NCBI GenBank assembly: GCA_948144175.1 | Contig: CANXME010002486.1 | Location: 2,108,001 to 2,172,000 of the forward strand | DNA from: Closterium sp. NIES-65 | Taxonomy: Eukaryota > Streptophyta > Zygnematophyceae > Desmidiales > Closteriaceae | Reading direction: 5' to 3' | Length of the DNA stretch: 64,000 nt | In this document: in pieces, positions 32,823 through 43,309 of the stretch | Layout of the letters: the number at the start of each line of letters is the position of its first letter | Position numbering within the stretch: position 1 is the first letter of the stretch | Made by a program: the position numbers and the translations under genes | The notes under the pieces: model-generated | Told to the model about the DNA's origin: nothing | Databases searched by the model: none | What the model saw: the letters and a program-made list of their open reading frames with translations, nothing else

Positions 32823-32960
32823 TGTCAAGAATATAGAACTAGGAATGAATGATTGAACTAGGCAAGAGGTGAGAACAAGTAGGGGAAACTTAACCCTAAA
32901 GTGTTGTACTCACTAAGGAGTGACCCTACTGTAGTCTAGAGATACAATTGTAATCTGACA
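32823..32960 (-). repeat. 3' LTR of copia E (138 bp)
   Basis: Minus strand TGTCAGATTACAATTG to TATTCTTGACA, preceded by the tatgggggtg polypurine tract (32961-32970). About five substitutions and a 2-bp indel separate it from the 5' LTR. Confidence 0.92.
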
Positions 32961-33098
32961 CACCCCCATAGGCAAAGTAGGGGACAGCAAACACAACAAG
33001 TGGTCACAAGACTAGTCTGCAGAAGAGAACACAGCTCAGGGTGGATCACAAAGTCACCACGCATTCTGAGCACAAGCAAGTGGCCACAAGCAGGCCCT

Positions 33099-33230
33099 TG
33101 AGAAATCTGAAACAAGAATGGAATGAACTATGAATGAAGTGGGTACAAGTACTAACCCTAATTGGGTTGTACCCCCTATGGGATACCCCACTACAGCCTA
33201 CACAAAAGCATAAGCTATAATGTTCTGACA
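33099..33230 (-). repeat. 3' LTR of copia X
   Basis: 132 bp, of the same type as the LTRs of copia B and C (TGTCAGAACATTATAGC start), after a polypurine tract. Confidence 0.9.
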
Positions 33231-33479
33231 CACCCCCATAGGTAAAGTGGGGGAGAACAGGGGGTCACAAGACCAATCAAGCAAAGCAAAACAAAGCAAA
33301 GCTCAGGGTGGATCACAAAGTCACCACACATTCCGAGCACAAATACAAGGCCACAAGGCCAGTTCACATGCAGGAGTACAGATATATATAAGGCTAGACA
33401 AGCAAGAGCAAGTATATATATATATATATATATATATGTAACAGTACAAGCAAGGTCAAGAGGTGAGCAAGTGAGGCAA

Positions 33480-34722
33480 GACAGAGACAAGACCCAACTG
33501 AGTGCAGAAGCACTGATGATCACAAGGCGGAAGTGCCTTGGTGAAAACATCAGCAGTGTTGGCCTCAGAGGCCACGTACGCAAGCCGCAACTGTCCACGC
33601 TGCTGTAGCTCACGAGCAAGAAAATAGCGGAGAGCAATGTGCTTTGTTCTGTGCTCCAGTCGCTGCTCTCGACACAAGGCCAGCATGGCCTTGTTGTCTA
33701 CGTACAGCACTGGAGGAGAACGAGGCGGCTCTCCGAGGTCAGACAGCAGGTAGGTGAGCCAGCAAAACTCCTATGCAGCCATGGCCCCAGCGTAGATCTC
33801 AGCCTCACAACTGGAGCCGAGAACAGAAGACGAGCGAGTAGCCCGCCACGAGACAGAGCCGGAACCAAGGCTGAAGGTGTAACCCTGTGACGACCGCTGC
33901 GTAGCCTGGTCGTTAGCCCAAGAAGCGTCTACGTGCCCAGTAAGGACCACTGGACTGCGCCCTCCAAGCACTAGCCCCATGCCCGACGTACTGCACAAGT
34001 AGCGCAACACCCTCTTCGCTGCAGCCATGTGCTCTGGTCGGTGTCTCCCAGGAGCAACATAGCGTGCGAGAATGCTAAGAGGGTATGCAAGGTCAGGTCG
34101 TGAGTTGGTCATCAGCTACATGAGGCAGCCAACAAGCTCTGGGTACGGGCCACTCGACTCTACGGACTCATCTGAAGGCAGAGCTGAGAGCGAGTGGCGA
34201 GTAGGCAGAGGAGTGGCCTGAGGCGAGGAGTACGTGAAGCCGAAGCGCTGAAGGACCTGCTGCACCATGTGTGACTGAGTCAGGGTAATGGTGCGGCGTG
34301 CTCTGTCCCGGGTGATCTGCAAGCCAAGGTAGCTGCGCGGTTCACCCAGGTCTGTGCACGTGTGTCTCTTCTGCAGCTCGGACTTCACGTAGGCGAGTCC
34401 AGCCGTGTCAGCTGTGGCAAAGACCAAGTGGTTGACGTACACGAGGATGTAGAACGGCGGCAGAGAGGTGTCGGTGCGCAGAAACAGCGACGGGTCGGCA
34501 GTAGAGGGAGCAAACCCAAGAGCCGCAAGTGTAGTCCTCAATGTGTCGTGCCACTCACGTGGCGCCTGGAGGAGACCGTAAACTGGACGCCGGAGGCTCC
34601 ACTGGGTACCAGGAGGGAACGACCCAGTGAAGCCAGGTGGGCGGCGCAGCCTGATCTCCTCGTGCAGGCTGCCCTGCAAGAAAGCTGTGCTGAAGTCGAG
34701 AGAGTGCAGCTCGTAGTCACGG
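33480..34722 (-). pseudogene. Copia X reverse transcriptase (N-terminally deleted) and RNase H
   Basis: Starts at DYELHSLDFSTAFLQ, fused near 34722 to the linker by an internal deletion. The catalytic box reads YVNH instead of YVDD at about 34435 (FYILVYVNHLVF), so both catalytic Asp residues are lost. A TAG at 33771-33773 replaces a Gln codon, another stop lies near 34113, and the RNase H end is intact. Confidence 0.85.
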
Positions 34723-35716
34723 ATGGAGGACAGACAAACTCAGACTCAGCAACAAGACTGGCAGCGTAGTCTAGACGACAGCGAGCAGCAAAGTCGACGA
34801 GCTCAGCAACTAGGGCAGACGCAGCAGTGGACTCAAAGGAAGGGTCAGTGACAACAGTAGCAAGGAGACACGTGACAGTAGGACTGGCAGCACGAAGAGA
34901 GTCTCACTCCGGTTCGGCAAGAGCGGGAAGAGAAGACTCAGGAGGAGAAGGCAACGGGGCGTGAAGAGGAGCAGTGGACGGACGCAGAGACATCCGGTGC
35001 ATGCCAGGGATAGGAGGAGGACGCTGACGCGAACCGCGACCACTAGTGCGAGCAGCACGGACAGGCGACGCAGGGCGAGACGCAGGCTCAAGACACTCAG
35101 CAAGACCTCTAGTAGGACCAGTGTAGGGAGACGGAGCAGGCAGTGGGGAGGCCGGCTGTAACTGTAACTGTGACGGTACAGGCTGTGGACTATCTAAGGG
35201 AGGAGGAGGACCAGTAGAAGGCAGGAGACCAAGAACCTGCTGAAGGAGCGGAACGAAGTACGGCCGAGGCCGTGCGGCGACTCCAGACACAGCAGGGACA
35301 GCACCAGTACCCCCAGCGGCAGCACCAACACCAGCAGCACCTCCAGCTCCAGTACCTCCAGCAGTACCAGTAGCACCCTCAGCAAGACCGCCTCCAGGAC
35401 CGACAGGAGTAGACTCTGCGCCAGCACCCGAAGTAGCTCCCGCTCCAAAAGCATCCGCAGGCCCAGCAGCTCTAGTACTCTGAGTACGAGCATCGCCGGG
35501 ACCCGCGGCACCAGCACCCACAGCAGCAGCAGAACCTCCAGTACCCGCAGCACCTCCAGCTGCAGAAGCTCGCCTCCAGCGCCGGGCAAACCACTCACGC
35601 AGCTCCTGTCGAGAGAGTGGCTCCCGGCGAGACGAAGCACCCGGAGAACCGCCAGGCTCAGCACCGCCAGACGCCCCACGAGCAGGCTCAGCTCCCTCTG
35701 GCTCAGCACCTCGGCT
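34723..35716 (-). pseudogene. Copia X linker
   Basis: Gly/Ala/Glu/Pro-rich and then Pro/Ser-rich linker of the B/C type (EPLSRQELREWFARRW, ARPRPYFVPLLQQVLG). At about 35716 it joins directly to the unrelated leader, with no gag, protease or integrase between. Confidence 0.8.
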
Positions 35717-36166
35717 GGCCCCGTCGCCTACCCCGGCGACCCCGACTCCGCCCTTCCCGGCCCGGCCCCGCCTCTGCTGGCCCCGTCGCCTGAACCAGCG
35801 GCCCCGGCTCCGCCCTTCCAGGCCCCGGCGCCACCTCGGCTGGCCCCATCGCCTACCCCGGCGACCCCAACGCTGCTCTTCCCGACCCGGCCCCGCCTCT
35901 ACTGGCCCCGTCGCCTACCCCTGCGGCCCCGGCGCTGCCCTTCCTGGCCCCGGCGCCACCTCTGCTGGCCCCGGCGCCGCCTCTGCTGGCCCGGACGCCT
36001 ACCTTGCGGCCCCGGCGCCACCTCTGCTGGCCCCGTCGCCGCTCCACCCGGCCCCGCCGGCGTCCCCAAGCGGCCCCGCCGTCACCACCGAGCCGCCGGC
36101 GCTGCCGAGCTAGTACCGAGCCGCCCGAGCCGCCGAGTCGCCGAGCCACAGGCCAGGACCGTAATT
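35717..36166 (-). repeat. GC-rich degenerate repeat leader of copia X
   Basis: Units around ggccccggcgccacctctgctggcc over about 400 bp, between primer site and the deletion junction. Different in sequence from the leaders of C, E and the small element. Confidence 0.75.
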
Positions 36167-36178
36167 GCTCTGATACCA
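36167..36178 (-). other. Primer binding site of copia X
   Basis: TGGTATCAGAGC on the minus strand, a perfect match to the plant copia initiator tRNA-Met site, directly next to the 5' LTR. Confidence 0.9.
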
Positions 36179-36395
36179 TGTCAAATCTAGCAAGTCGAGT
36201 TGGGCTTAGGAGCCATGGCTAGTGAGTTCGAGGGTGTTGAGGAAAGTATCGAGAGAGTTGAGAAGGAGAATGAGGTTTAATAATAGCAAAGAGATACAAC
36301 ATATAGTCAAGAAACTAGAGGTGCACCACCAAACAGAAGACAAGATAAATACACTACACCTAAACCACAAGCAGTTACATAAAATAACTTTGACA
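36179..36395 (-). repeat. 5' LTR of copia X, heterologous to its 3' LTR
   Basis: 217 bp, minus strand TGTCAAAGTTATTTT to TAGATTTGACA, with TGTCAAA/TTTGACA tips. No other copy is in the window. Confidence 0.82.
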
Positions 36396-36631
36396 GCCCT
36401 ACGATATCAGGAATTTTCCCCTGAAATTCCTGATTTTCAGAGATTTTTTTGTACCTACACTGATTTTTCAGTGTTGAGAATTTTGTGACATTTATTTTTC
36501 AGCCTTTATTTCATAGTTGACACTGATTTTTCAGTCTTTTATCGAAGAGTACACTGAATGCACATTCCGAATCCTTCCTGTCAACCAAGATTTTTTGGTT
36601 TTTCACGTACGAGAATGTAAGAGATTAACGA

Positions 36632-36683
36632 TTTAGTGGTTAGTGAATTTTGGTACCGACGAGCAAGAGCCCGGTTCGAATCC
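36632..36683 (+). promoter_or_regulatory. tRNA-like internal Pol III promoter in MITE Y
   Basis: Box A-like tttagtggttag at 36632-36643 and a perfect box B ggttcgaatcc at 36673-36683, about 30 bp apart as in tRNA genes. The anticodon arm and acceptor stem do not pair, so this is a tRNA relic rather than a tRNA gene. It may be a SINE-derived part of the element. Confidence 0.6.
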
Positions 36684-37006
36684 CTACGCTGTCATGTTTC
36701 GTAAAGCCAACTCAGTAGATTTACTAACGTACTCTTGTATACAAGGTTTTCATTAGCTTGAAAATTAAGGCTTTGTTTTTTAGGAACCCTGAAAATTCAG
36801 GGTTTTTTTTTTAGGAACACTGAAAATCAGGGTTTTGTTCATAGGGACCCTGATGCATCAACGTCCCTTAAAGTGAATTTGAGGGCCTGGCCACAAGGCC
36901 AATTCACATGCAGAGGTATATAATAGCAAGGCAGTACACTAATCGCAACCTAGCAAGAGAAAACACGCAGGTATAAAGATATATAGTAGTGTACAACAAG
37001 AGCAAG

Positions 37007-39272
37007 TCAAGCAACTAACAAATGAGGCAGAGTGGGCACAAGCCCAAGAGCAGTGCAGAAACGGTGATGATTACCAGACCCAAGGGCCTTGGTGAAGACA
37101 TCAGCAGTGTTGGCCCAAGAGGCCACGTAAGCAAGGCGCAGCTGACCACGCTGCTGCAGCTCACGCGCAAGAAAGTAGCGGAGAGCAATGTGCTTCGTTC
37201 TGTGCTCCACTCTCTGCTCGCGACACAAGGCAAGCATTGCCTTGTTGTCGATGTACAGAACTGGAGGAGAACGAGGCCGCTCCCCCAAGTCGGTCAACAG
37301 GTAGGTCAGCCAGCGTAGCTCCTGTGCAGCCATGGCCCCAGCGTATATCTCGGCCTCACAGCTGGAACCAAGCACAGAAGAAGAACGAGTGGACCTCCTC
37401 GAGACAATACCAGAGCCAAGACTGAAGGTGTAACCCTGTGACGAACACTGAGTCGTCAGGTCGTCGGCCCAAGTAGCGTCAGAGTGTCCTATGAGGACCA
37501 CCGAACCCCGTCCTCCAAGCACGAGCCCCATGCCCAATGTGCTGCACAAGTAACGCAGTACCCTCTTTGCAGCATCAAATTGCACCTTTCGGTGTCCACC
37601 AGGTGCCACGTAGCAAGCCAGGAGGCTGAGAGGGTACGCGAGGTCAGGTCGTGTGCACGTCATCACGTACATGAGGCAACCCACAAGCTCTGGGTACGGA
37701 CCACTCGGCTCTATGGACTCGTCAGAAGGTGGAGCTCAGAGCGAGTGGCCGGTAGACAGAGGAGTGGGCTGTGGCGAGGACCACGTGAAGCGGAAGCGCT
37801 GAAGGACCTGCTGCACCATGTGTGACTGAGTCAGGGTGATGGTGCGCCGTGCTCTGTCCCGGGTGATCTGCAAGCCAAGATAGCTCCGCAGCTCACCCAG
37901 GTCAGTGCAGGTGTGTCTCTCCTGCAGCTCCGCCTTCACTAGGGCCAGTGCCTCAATGTCAGCAGTAGCAAAAACCAAGTCGTCGACATACACGAGGATG
38001 TAGAACGGCGGCAGAGTAGTGTTGGTGTGTAGAAACAGCGACGTGTCAGCAGTCGAAGGAGCAAACCCAAGAGCCGCAAGTGTAGTCCTCAATGTGTCGT
38101 GCCACTCACGTGGCGCCTGGCGGAGACCGTAAACTGGACGCCGGAGGCTCCACTGGGTACCCAAGAGCCGCAAGTGTCGTCCTCAGTGTGTCGTGTCACT
38201 CACGGGGCGCGTGAAGCAGTGTGTACACTGGTCGCCGCAGGCTCCACTGGGTACCCTCAGGAAACGACCCAGTGAAGCCCTGTGGACGGCGCAACCAGAT
38301 GGCCTCGTGAAGGCTACCCTGCAAGAAAGCTGTCGAGAAGTCGAGGGAGTGAAGCTCGTAGTCACGCTGAGCTGCAACGTGTAGCAACACCCAAAGAGTG
38401 GTCATGCTCGGGGTGGGGGAGAAGGTCTGAAAGAAGTCGACCCCCTGTCGCTGACTGAAGCATCGAGCAACGTAACGTGCCTTGAAGGCAGGCGGTGAAC
38501 TTGGCGGCCGCTTCACCCTGAAAATCCACATGCCACTGACGATGTTCGCCCCAGGTGGGGTAACCTCGTCGACGTAGGTGCTTGTGGACTTCCAGGAAGC
38601 CATCTCTGCGTCCATGGCTGTCTACCACTGAGATAAGTACTCACCCGAAATCGCCTCATTGTAGGAGCGCGGGGTGGGGATGTCAAGTGCATTTGGGTCT
38701 CCCTCAGGGGCAAGCACCATGGTCGCCTGATGGGGTGAAGCGGCAGCAAGGCACTCCAACTCCTCTTGTGTGTTCTCAAGAACGTCACAGCCAAGGGCAG
38801 TACAGCCAAGAGCAGTCTCACCCCCGACGGACGGAGGATAGGCAGGGACAGGGTCAGAGACAAGACTCGCAAGGTAGTCTAGGCGGTACACAGAAGCAAA
38901 GTCAACGAGCTCAGCTATGAGGGCAGACGCAGCAGGAGACGAGAACGTAGGGTCCGTCACAACCGTAGCAAGAAGGCTAGTAACAGTTGGACTGGACGCA
39001 CGAGCATGGTCAGACGGAGGGTCAGCAACGTCAGGAAGAGAGGACGCAGGAGGTAACGGTAGGACAACACGCTGTGGAACAGAGGAAGGACAGAGTGTCA
39101 TATCGTGAGTGTTGGGGACAGCCGGAGCACGCGGACGACGAACACAAGGAATACGAGCACGGACAGCAGCTCTAGGCTCAGGCTTAAGGTCAAAGCTAGA
39201 CTCAGGCTCTCGACGCTCAGGGGTGGACGCACGAGTCTCAGGCTCTCGACGCTCAGTTAGGGACACTGACAC
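37007..39272 (-). pseudogene. Copia E reverse transcriptase and RNase H, rearranged
   Basis: Conserved parts include WIFRVKRPPSSPPAFKARYVA (about 38500), YVDD at about 37985 (FYILVYVDDLVFATAD) and RNase H with GHSDATWADD to LPHLLVA (37684-37007). Around 38161 two diverged versions of the segment GTQWSLRRPVYGL...LAALG lie in tandem, producing a frame break. A further break occurs near 37735. Subfamily features (NALDIPTPRSYNEAI) differ from B and C. Confidence 0.85.
38072..38260 (-). repeat. Tandem heterologous duplication inside copia E reverse transcriptase
   Basis: The stretch caagagccgcaagtgt...ccactgggtacc occurs at 38068-38160 and again at 38161-38254, but the two copies differ at many sites. 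The first matches copia X and C almost exactly, the second matches the copia E flank. This marks a junction between two element types. Confidence 0.75.
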
Positions 39273-40447
39273 CGCACTGTAAGGAGCAGGAGCAGGCAGT
39301 GGGGAGTGCGGTAGCAGCGGCGGCTGTGACTGGTCCGCCGGTGGAAACAGTAACTAAGGAGTAGTACCTGCCACAGGGAAGTCAGTAGCACCTGGCGGAA
39401 GACTGAGAAGGTGGCGAAGAGTAACAGTAGCTCCTGTACCGCCTGCACAAGCAGCTCCTCTAGTACCCCCAGCAACACCTCCAACACCAGTACCACCAGC
39501 ACCTCCAGCACCACGAGCTCCGACAGCGCCAGCACCTCGAGCACCAGTAGTACCTCCAGCACCTCCAGTGCCTCCAGCTCCAGTTCTAGCGCCTCCAGCA
39601 CCAGTAGTACCTCCCGTACCTCCTGTGCCAGCAGCTCCAGTAGCACTTCTTGCACCTCCAGCACTAGCAGTACCACCTGCTCTGGCAGCTCCAGCACCTC
39701 CAGGTCGAGCACCTCCGGGACCAGTAGCTCCGGCACCTCCAGGACCTCCAGCGCCAACGCCTCCAGCACCAGCAGCACCAGCACCTCTAGGGTCAGCAGC
39801 TCCCGCAGCTCCAGCACCAGTAGGACCAGCACCTCCAGTGCCAGTAGCTCCAGCACCTCCAGTAACAGTAGTACCTCCAACACCAGCAGCTCCAGTACCT
39901 CCAGCTCCAGTACCTCCAGCACCGGCAGCACCTCCAGTACTAGCAGCTCCAGTACCTCCTACACCAGCAGCATCTCTAGTACCTCCAGTAGTACCTCCAG
40001 CACCTTCAGCACCAGCAGCACCTCCTGGACTAGTAGCTCCAGCACCAGCAGGACTGTACCCTCCACCACCAGGACTGCCTTGCAGAACGACCCACGCACG
40101 AATCGCCTGCGACGAGAGCGTCTCGAGTAGAGCAGGTTGCGGTGGCTGTCCAGCTCCAATACCTCCAGTGGTGGTAGCTCTAGCACCTCCAGCACCAGAA
40201 GCACCTCTAGTACCTCCAGCTCCAGCACCTCCAGCACCAGCAGCAGCTCCAGTACCTCCAGCACCAGTAGTACCTCTAGTAGGACCTCAAGGCCTAGTAG
40301 CTCCAGTACCTCCAGAAAGACTCGCAGCACCCCCAGAGTCGGCACCCGAAGTCTCAACACCCCCAAAGTCAGCACCCTCAAGCTCAGCACCCTCAGTCCC
40401 AGCACCCTCAGTCTCAGCACCCTCAGTCCCAGCACCCTCAGGCTCAG
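39273..40447 (-). repeat. Copia E Gly/Ala/Thr/Glu linker, microsatellite-like
   Basis: Degenerate 6- to 15-bp repeats (agcacctccagtacc and relatives) from about 39410 to 40450 that encode Gly-Ala-Gly-Gly-Thr runs on the minus strand. Long plus-strand open frames here are antisense shadows. Confidence 0.75.
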
Positions 40448-41605
40448 TACCTCCCTTATTTTCCCTGCTCATCTTCACCCCCTCTGTTATTGCCTCTTTC
40501 TTCCCGTCGCATTTAACCCATGCTCATGGCTTTCTCCCTCTCCTTACCCCACCCGCCTTCCTCCCCCTCCCCCCCTTTATTCCGCTCCCCTCCCTCTCCC
40601 TCTTGCATCCTCCTCTCCCCTCCCCCTTCCTCTCTCATACCTTCTCTCCTACCCCTCTCCCTTACCCCTGTCCTCTCCCTGCTCCCCTGCTGCCGCCACA
40701 TCTTCCCGCACCTCCTCGCAGAGATCTGAGTCACAACACCCTACGGGGCACCATGCCGTCGTTCCTCAGCCTCCTGCAGAATTTGAGGCGCCTGTGAGTC
40801 GGCGGCTTGAGATGCTCACAAGGCTTGGCGTTTTAGAGAAGTGGGAGGCTTGAGTGGCTTGAGGGAGTAAAGAGTCCCAACTCCCTATGCAGTACCATGT
40901 CGTCTTTTCTCAGCCTACTGGAGATCTGAGGCGCCTGTGAGTCAGTGGGCTGGGATGCTCGAGGGGCTCAAGAGGCTCGAGGGCTGGGCGGATGAGAAGG
41001 TGTCGATAAGATGGGTGGTGATTCAGGGGCTTGAGAGGCTCAAGAGTTGGAATTCTGAGAGTAGAGGCCTGAAAAATGGTAGAATGGAGAGTTCTGAGGC
41101 TTGAAGGGTGGGCCGCCCCCCCTTCTTCCCCCACCTCCTGCCCAACGATCTGAGTCACACACCCTGTGAGTCGTAACCGAAGAGAGAGGGTAATAGTCAC
41201 AGTCCTGCCTTTGTGATACATGCCACTGCCCAACCATCACAATCACTAACCCCTTCTCCAGCCCTTTCCCCATGCCCTCGCTCCCTCCCACCGTGCCCTT
41301 GCTCCCAACCCCTCTTGCTTCCTCCCCATATGCCTAAGCCTGGGACATGATCAACAAATCACTGCAATGAATCCCATTCCACAATACGTTTTCAATCGAC
41401 ACCCCTGCCCTCCGGGCACCCTGTCTTCGTGCTCTGCCTGTCCAGGCACCTGAGTGGCAGCTCGCTGTGCAAATCATTTCCTCAGTGACTTTCCACTCAG
41501 AGTCCAACCCTTTCCTCCAATGCGCCTTCCCCTTGTGCCCTGCGCCCTCCACACCACAGGGACGTGAGGAACAACTCGTTGAGTGGAGCCATTCCGACCG
41601 GCCTC
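40448..41605 (+). pseudogene. LRR gene fragment captured inside copia E
   Basis: A 1.16-kb segment about 97 percent identical by eye to 47899-49057 of the LRR gene, in the opposite orientation to copia E. It contains part of intron 4, an intact copy of LRR exon 5 (40722-40793 with both splice sites), intron 5 with its decayed exon copies, and most of exon 6 up to the GAIPTGL-equivalent. Introns are kept, so it was copied at DNA level. It replaces the end of integrase and the start of the linker of copia E (missing SRAFVRDLS to DPLPPQG). Confidence 0.92.
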
Positions 41606-43107
41606 AGTGGAGCGCGAACAAGGGAGAGCGCGCCCCAGACCCGAAACGACGACGCATCACCAGGCTGTCCCGTCCAACGGAGTGTGGGCGAGGTCTGTGG
41701 AGCAGAGACACGAGGCCAGAGGTTAAGCTGATGCGCGTCGTATCGGACCGCAATTGGCCACAAGAAATGGGGAGGAGCCGCATGGATCATGGAGGTACGA
41801 GCAACCTCCATGATCAGGCCAATGCGACGCTCAGCGATCCCATTTCGCTGTGGAGAGGCTGGAAGCGTGAACGACAGGGCGATGCCCTAATCGTGGCAGA
41901 ACGTCTCAAGGACGCCAGAAGAGAACTCACCACCCCTGTCAGAGTGCAGACGCAGGACTGGGAAGTCTTGCTAAAAGCGCTCGTGTAGCTGGAGACGAGT
42001 AGCATGGATTTAGGGGATCAAAACACCGCTGACGTCCGCCTTGCGACGCAAGGGGAAGACTGTGGTGTAGCGTGTGTAGTCGACAACAACCAGCAGGAAG
42101 TAGCGCTCGTGGTCCGTCCCACCGACAGGGGCCGGGCCCCACACGTCCAGGTGGAGAGTCTGCATAGGAGCAGTGGTCAGAGGAAACTCGGAGGAGTGAG
42201 GAGCTACGCGCTACCGCCCCTCGACGCAAGGAAGGCACGGTGGCGTAAGTGAGCGCGGGAGGGGGGGCAGGGTCTCAGCGAGGCCAGAGACCAGGAGCCG
42301 GGAGTGCATGCCGCGCAGACGCTGCAGGGAGGGGTGACCAAGACGGTGGTGCCAGCGCTGAGTCTTGTGCGTGAGTACTCTGCACGAGCAAGACGCAGCT
42401 AGCTGCTCTGACGCAGACGTTCGACTCGACGCAGCTACCTGACCTGACTCAGCCACCTGTCCAGACGTAGTGGTCAGTGTGTACAGACTAGACCCAGGCT
42501 GTCGAGTGAACGTAGCCAGGTGACGGCCAGTCCGGGAGCACGTACTGATCGCCACACGCTGCCCTCCAAGAATAAAGGTATCAACCCAGACATCCTGAAT
42601 GGCAACGTTGCTCACCGAGTTCGTCGAGAACGTGGGGAGGTGGAGACCTGACAAAGAGCCGGAGGGGACTGCTGGACAAGGGAGGACCGTGGAGGCTCTC
42701 GCAACCACTTGGCCCCCAGAGGGGTCAGACAGTGAGACTGGGACAGGTGCTGTGAGTGGTGTGACTATGGTGCAATCACGAAAGAAGCAATGTGACACGC
42801 TTGAGTCAAGCGTGAAGGTGTGCAAGACCTCATCAGAGGCAGGACCTGTGGTAGTAGACGCACTAGCACCTAGAGCGTCGGTAGACACACGGGCACCTAG
42901 AGCTGCAGCAGACTCACTAGCACCTGGAGCGGCAGCAGACTCACTAGCACCTAGAGTAGCAGTCCTAACAGTATGATAACCTCTACCACCAGGATGACCT
43001 TGCTGAATAACCCACTCACGAAGCTGCCGAAGGGTGGGGTCGTCCGGGAGAAGCAGTGCCCGCTGCTGTCCACCCCTGGCCGCAGCAACTGCCGCGGAAG
43101 TGGCCAT
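41606..43107 (-). pseudogene. Copia E relic gag, protease and integrase
   Basis: ATG at 43107 (MATSAAVAAARGG) begins a Gag from which most of the capsid is gone. The protease site reads LDSSVSH instead of LDSGASH. The pre-integrase zinc module is intact (WHHRLGHPSLQ...CLPCVEG), then a TAG at 42211-42213 replaces a Gln codon. Integrase continues with HLDVWGP, HSDRGGEF and NGIAERRIG, with several further stops, to DASSFRVWG where the LRR fragment begins. Confidence 0.85.
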
Positions 43108-43309
43108 GATAGACAGTGACGGTCAGGAGTAGGTCCAGCTCCTACAACGCCAGCAGCACCTCCTGCACTCCCAGCGGCACCTCCACCACTCCCAGTAGCA
43201 CGAGTAGCAGCAGCAACAGTAGTAACAGCAGCAGGATGGCGCGCGGCCACAGCAGGGCAGTAGTAGGCAGTAGCTCCTAGGACAGAAGCACATAGGGCCC
43301 CCTTTTTTT

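Larger units (their letters stand above)
33099..36395 (-). mobile_element. Chimeric copia X with two different LTRs
   Basis: Inserted in the terminal repeat of MITE Y with duplication GCCCT on both sides (33094-33098 and 36396-36400). The 5' LTR (36179-36395, 217 bp) and the 3' LTR (33099-33230, 132 bp) are unrelated by eye, although each has proper TG...CA tips and sits correctly next to a primer site or polypurine tract. The interior is leader, linker, truncated reverse transcriptase and RNase H; gag, protease, integrase and the start of reverse transcriptase are absent. See findings for the implication. Confidence 0.82.
33091..36899 (-). mobile_element. hAT-like MITE Y (about 507 bp net), split by copia X
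   Basis: Subtracting copia X (33099-36395) and one GCCCT leaves about 507 bp that start CAGGCCCT (33091) and end AGGGCCTG (36892-36899), i.e. 8-bp terminal inverted repeats. It is flanked by an 8-bp duplication GCCACAAG (33083-33090 and 36900-36907), and removing it restores the copia 3' UTR reading seen in other copies. An 8-bp duplication with CAGG-type tips fits hAT. The interior is AT-rich with small palindromes (ccctgaaaattcaggg, cactgatttttcagtg) and a tRNA-like promoter, so a SINE-like origin is possible. Confidence 0.75.

Noticed and set aside
36631..36695. Functional tRNA gene
   Set aside because: Box A and B are good but the acceptor stem and anticodon arm do not pair, and it lies inside MITE Y.
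39411..40853. Plus-strand frames of 239 and 409 codons (Ser/Thr- or Pro/Ala-rich)
   Set aside because: Antisense of the copia E linker repeats and, beyond 40448, of intron sequence of the captured LRR fragment.
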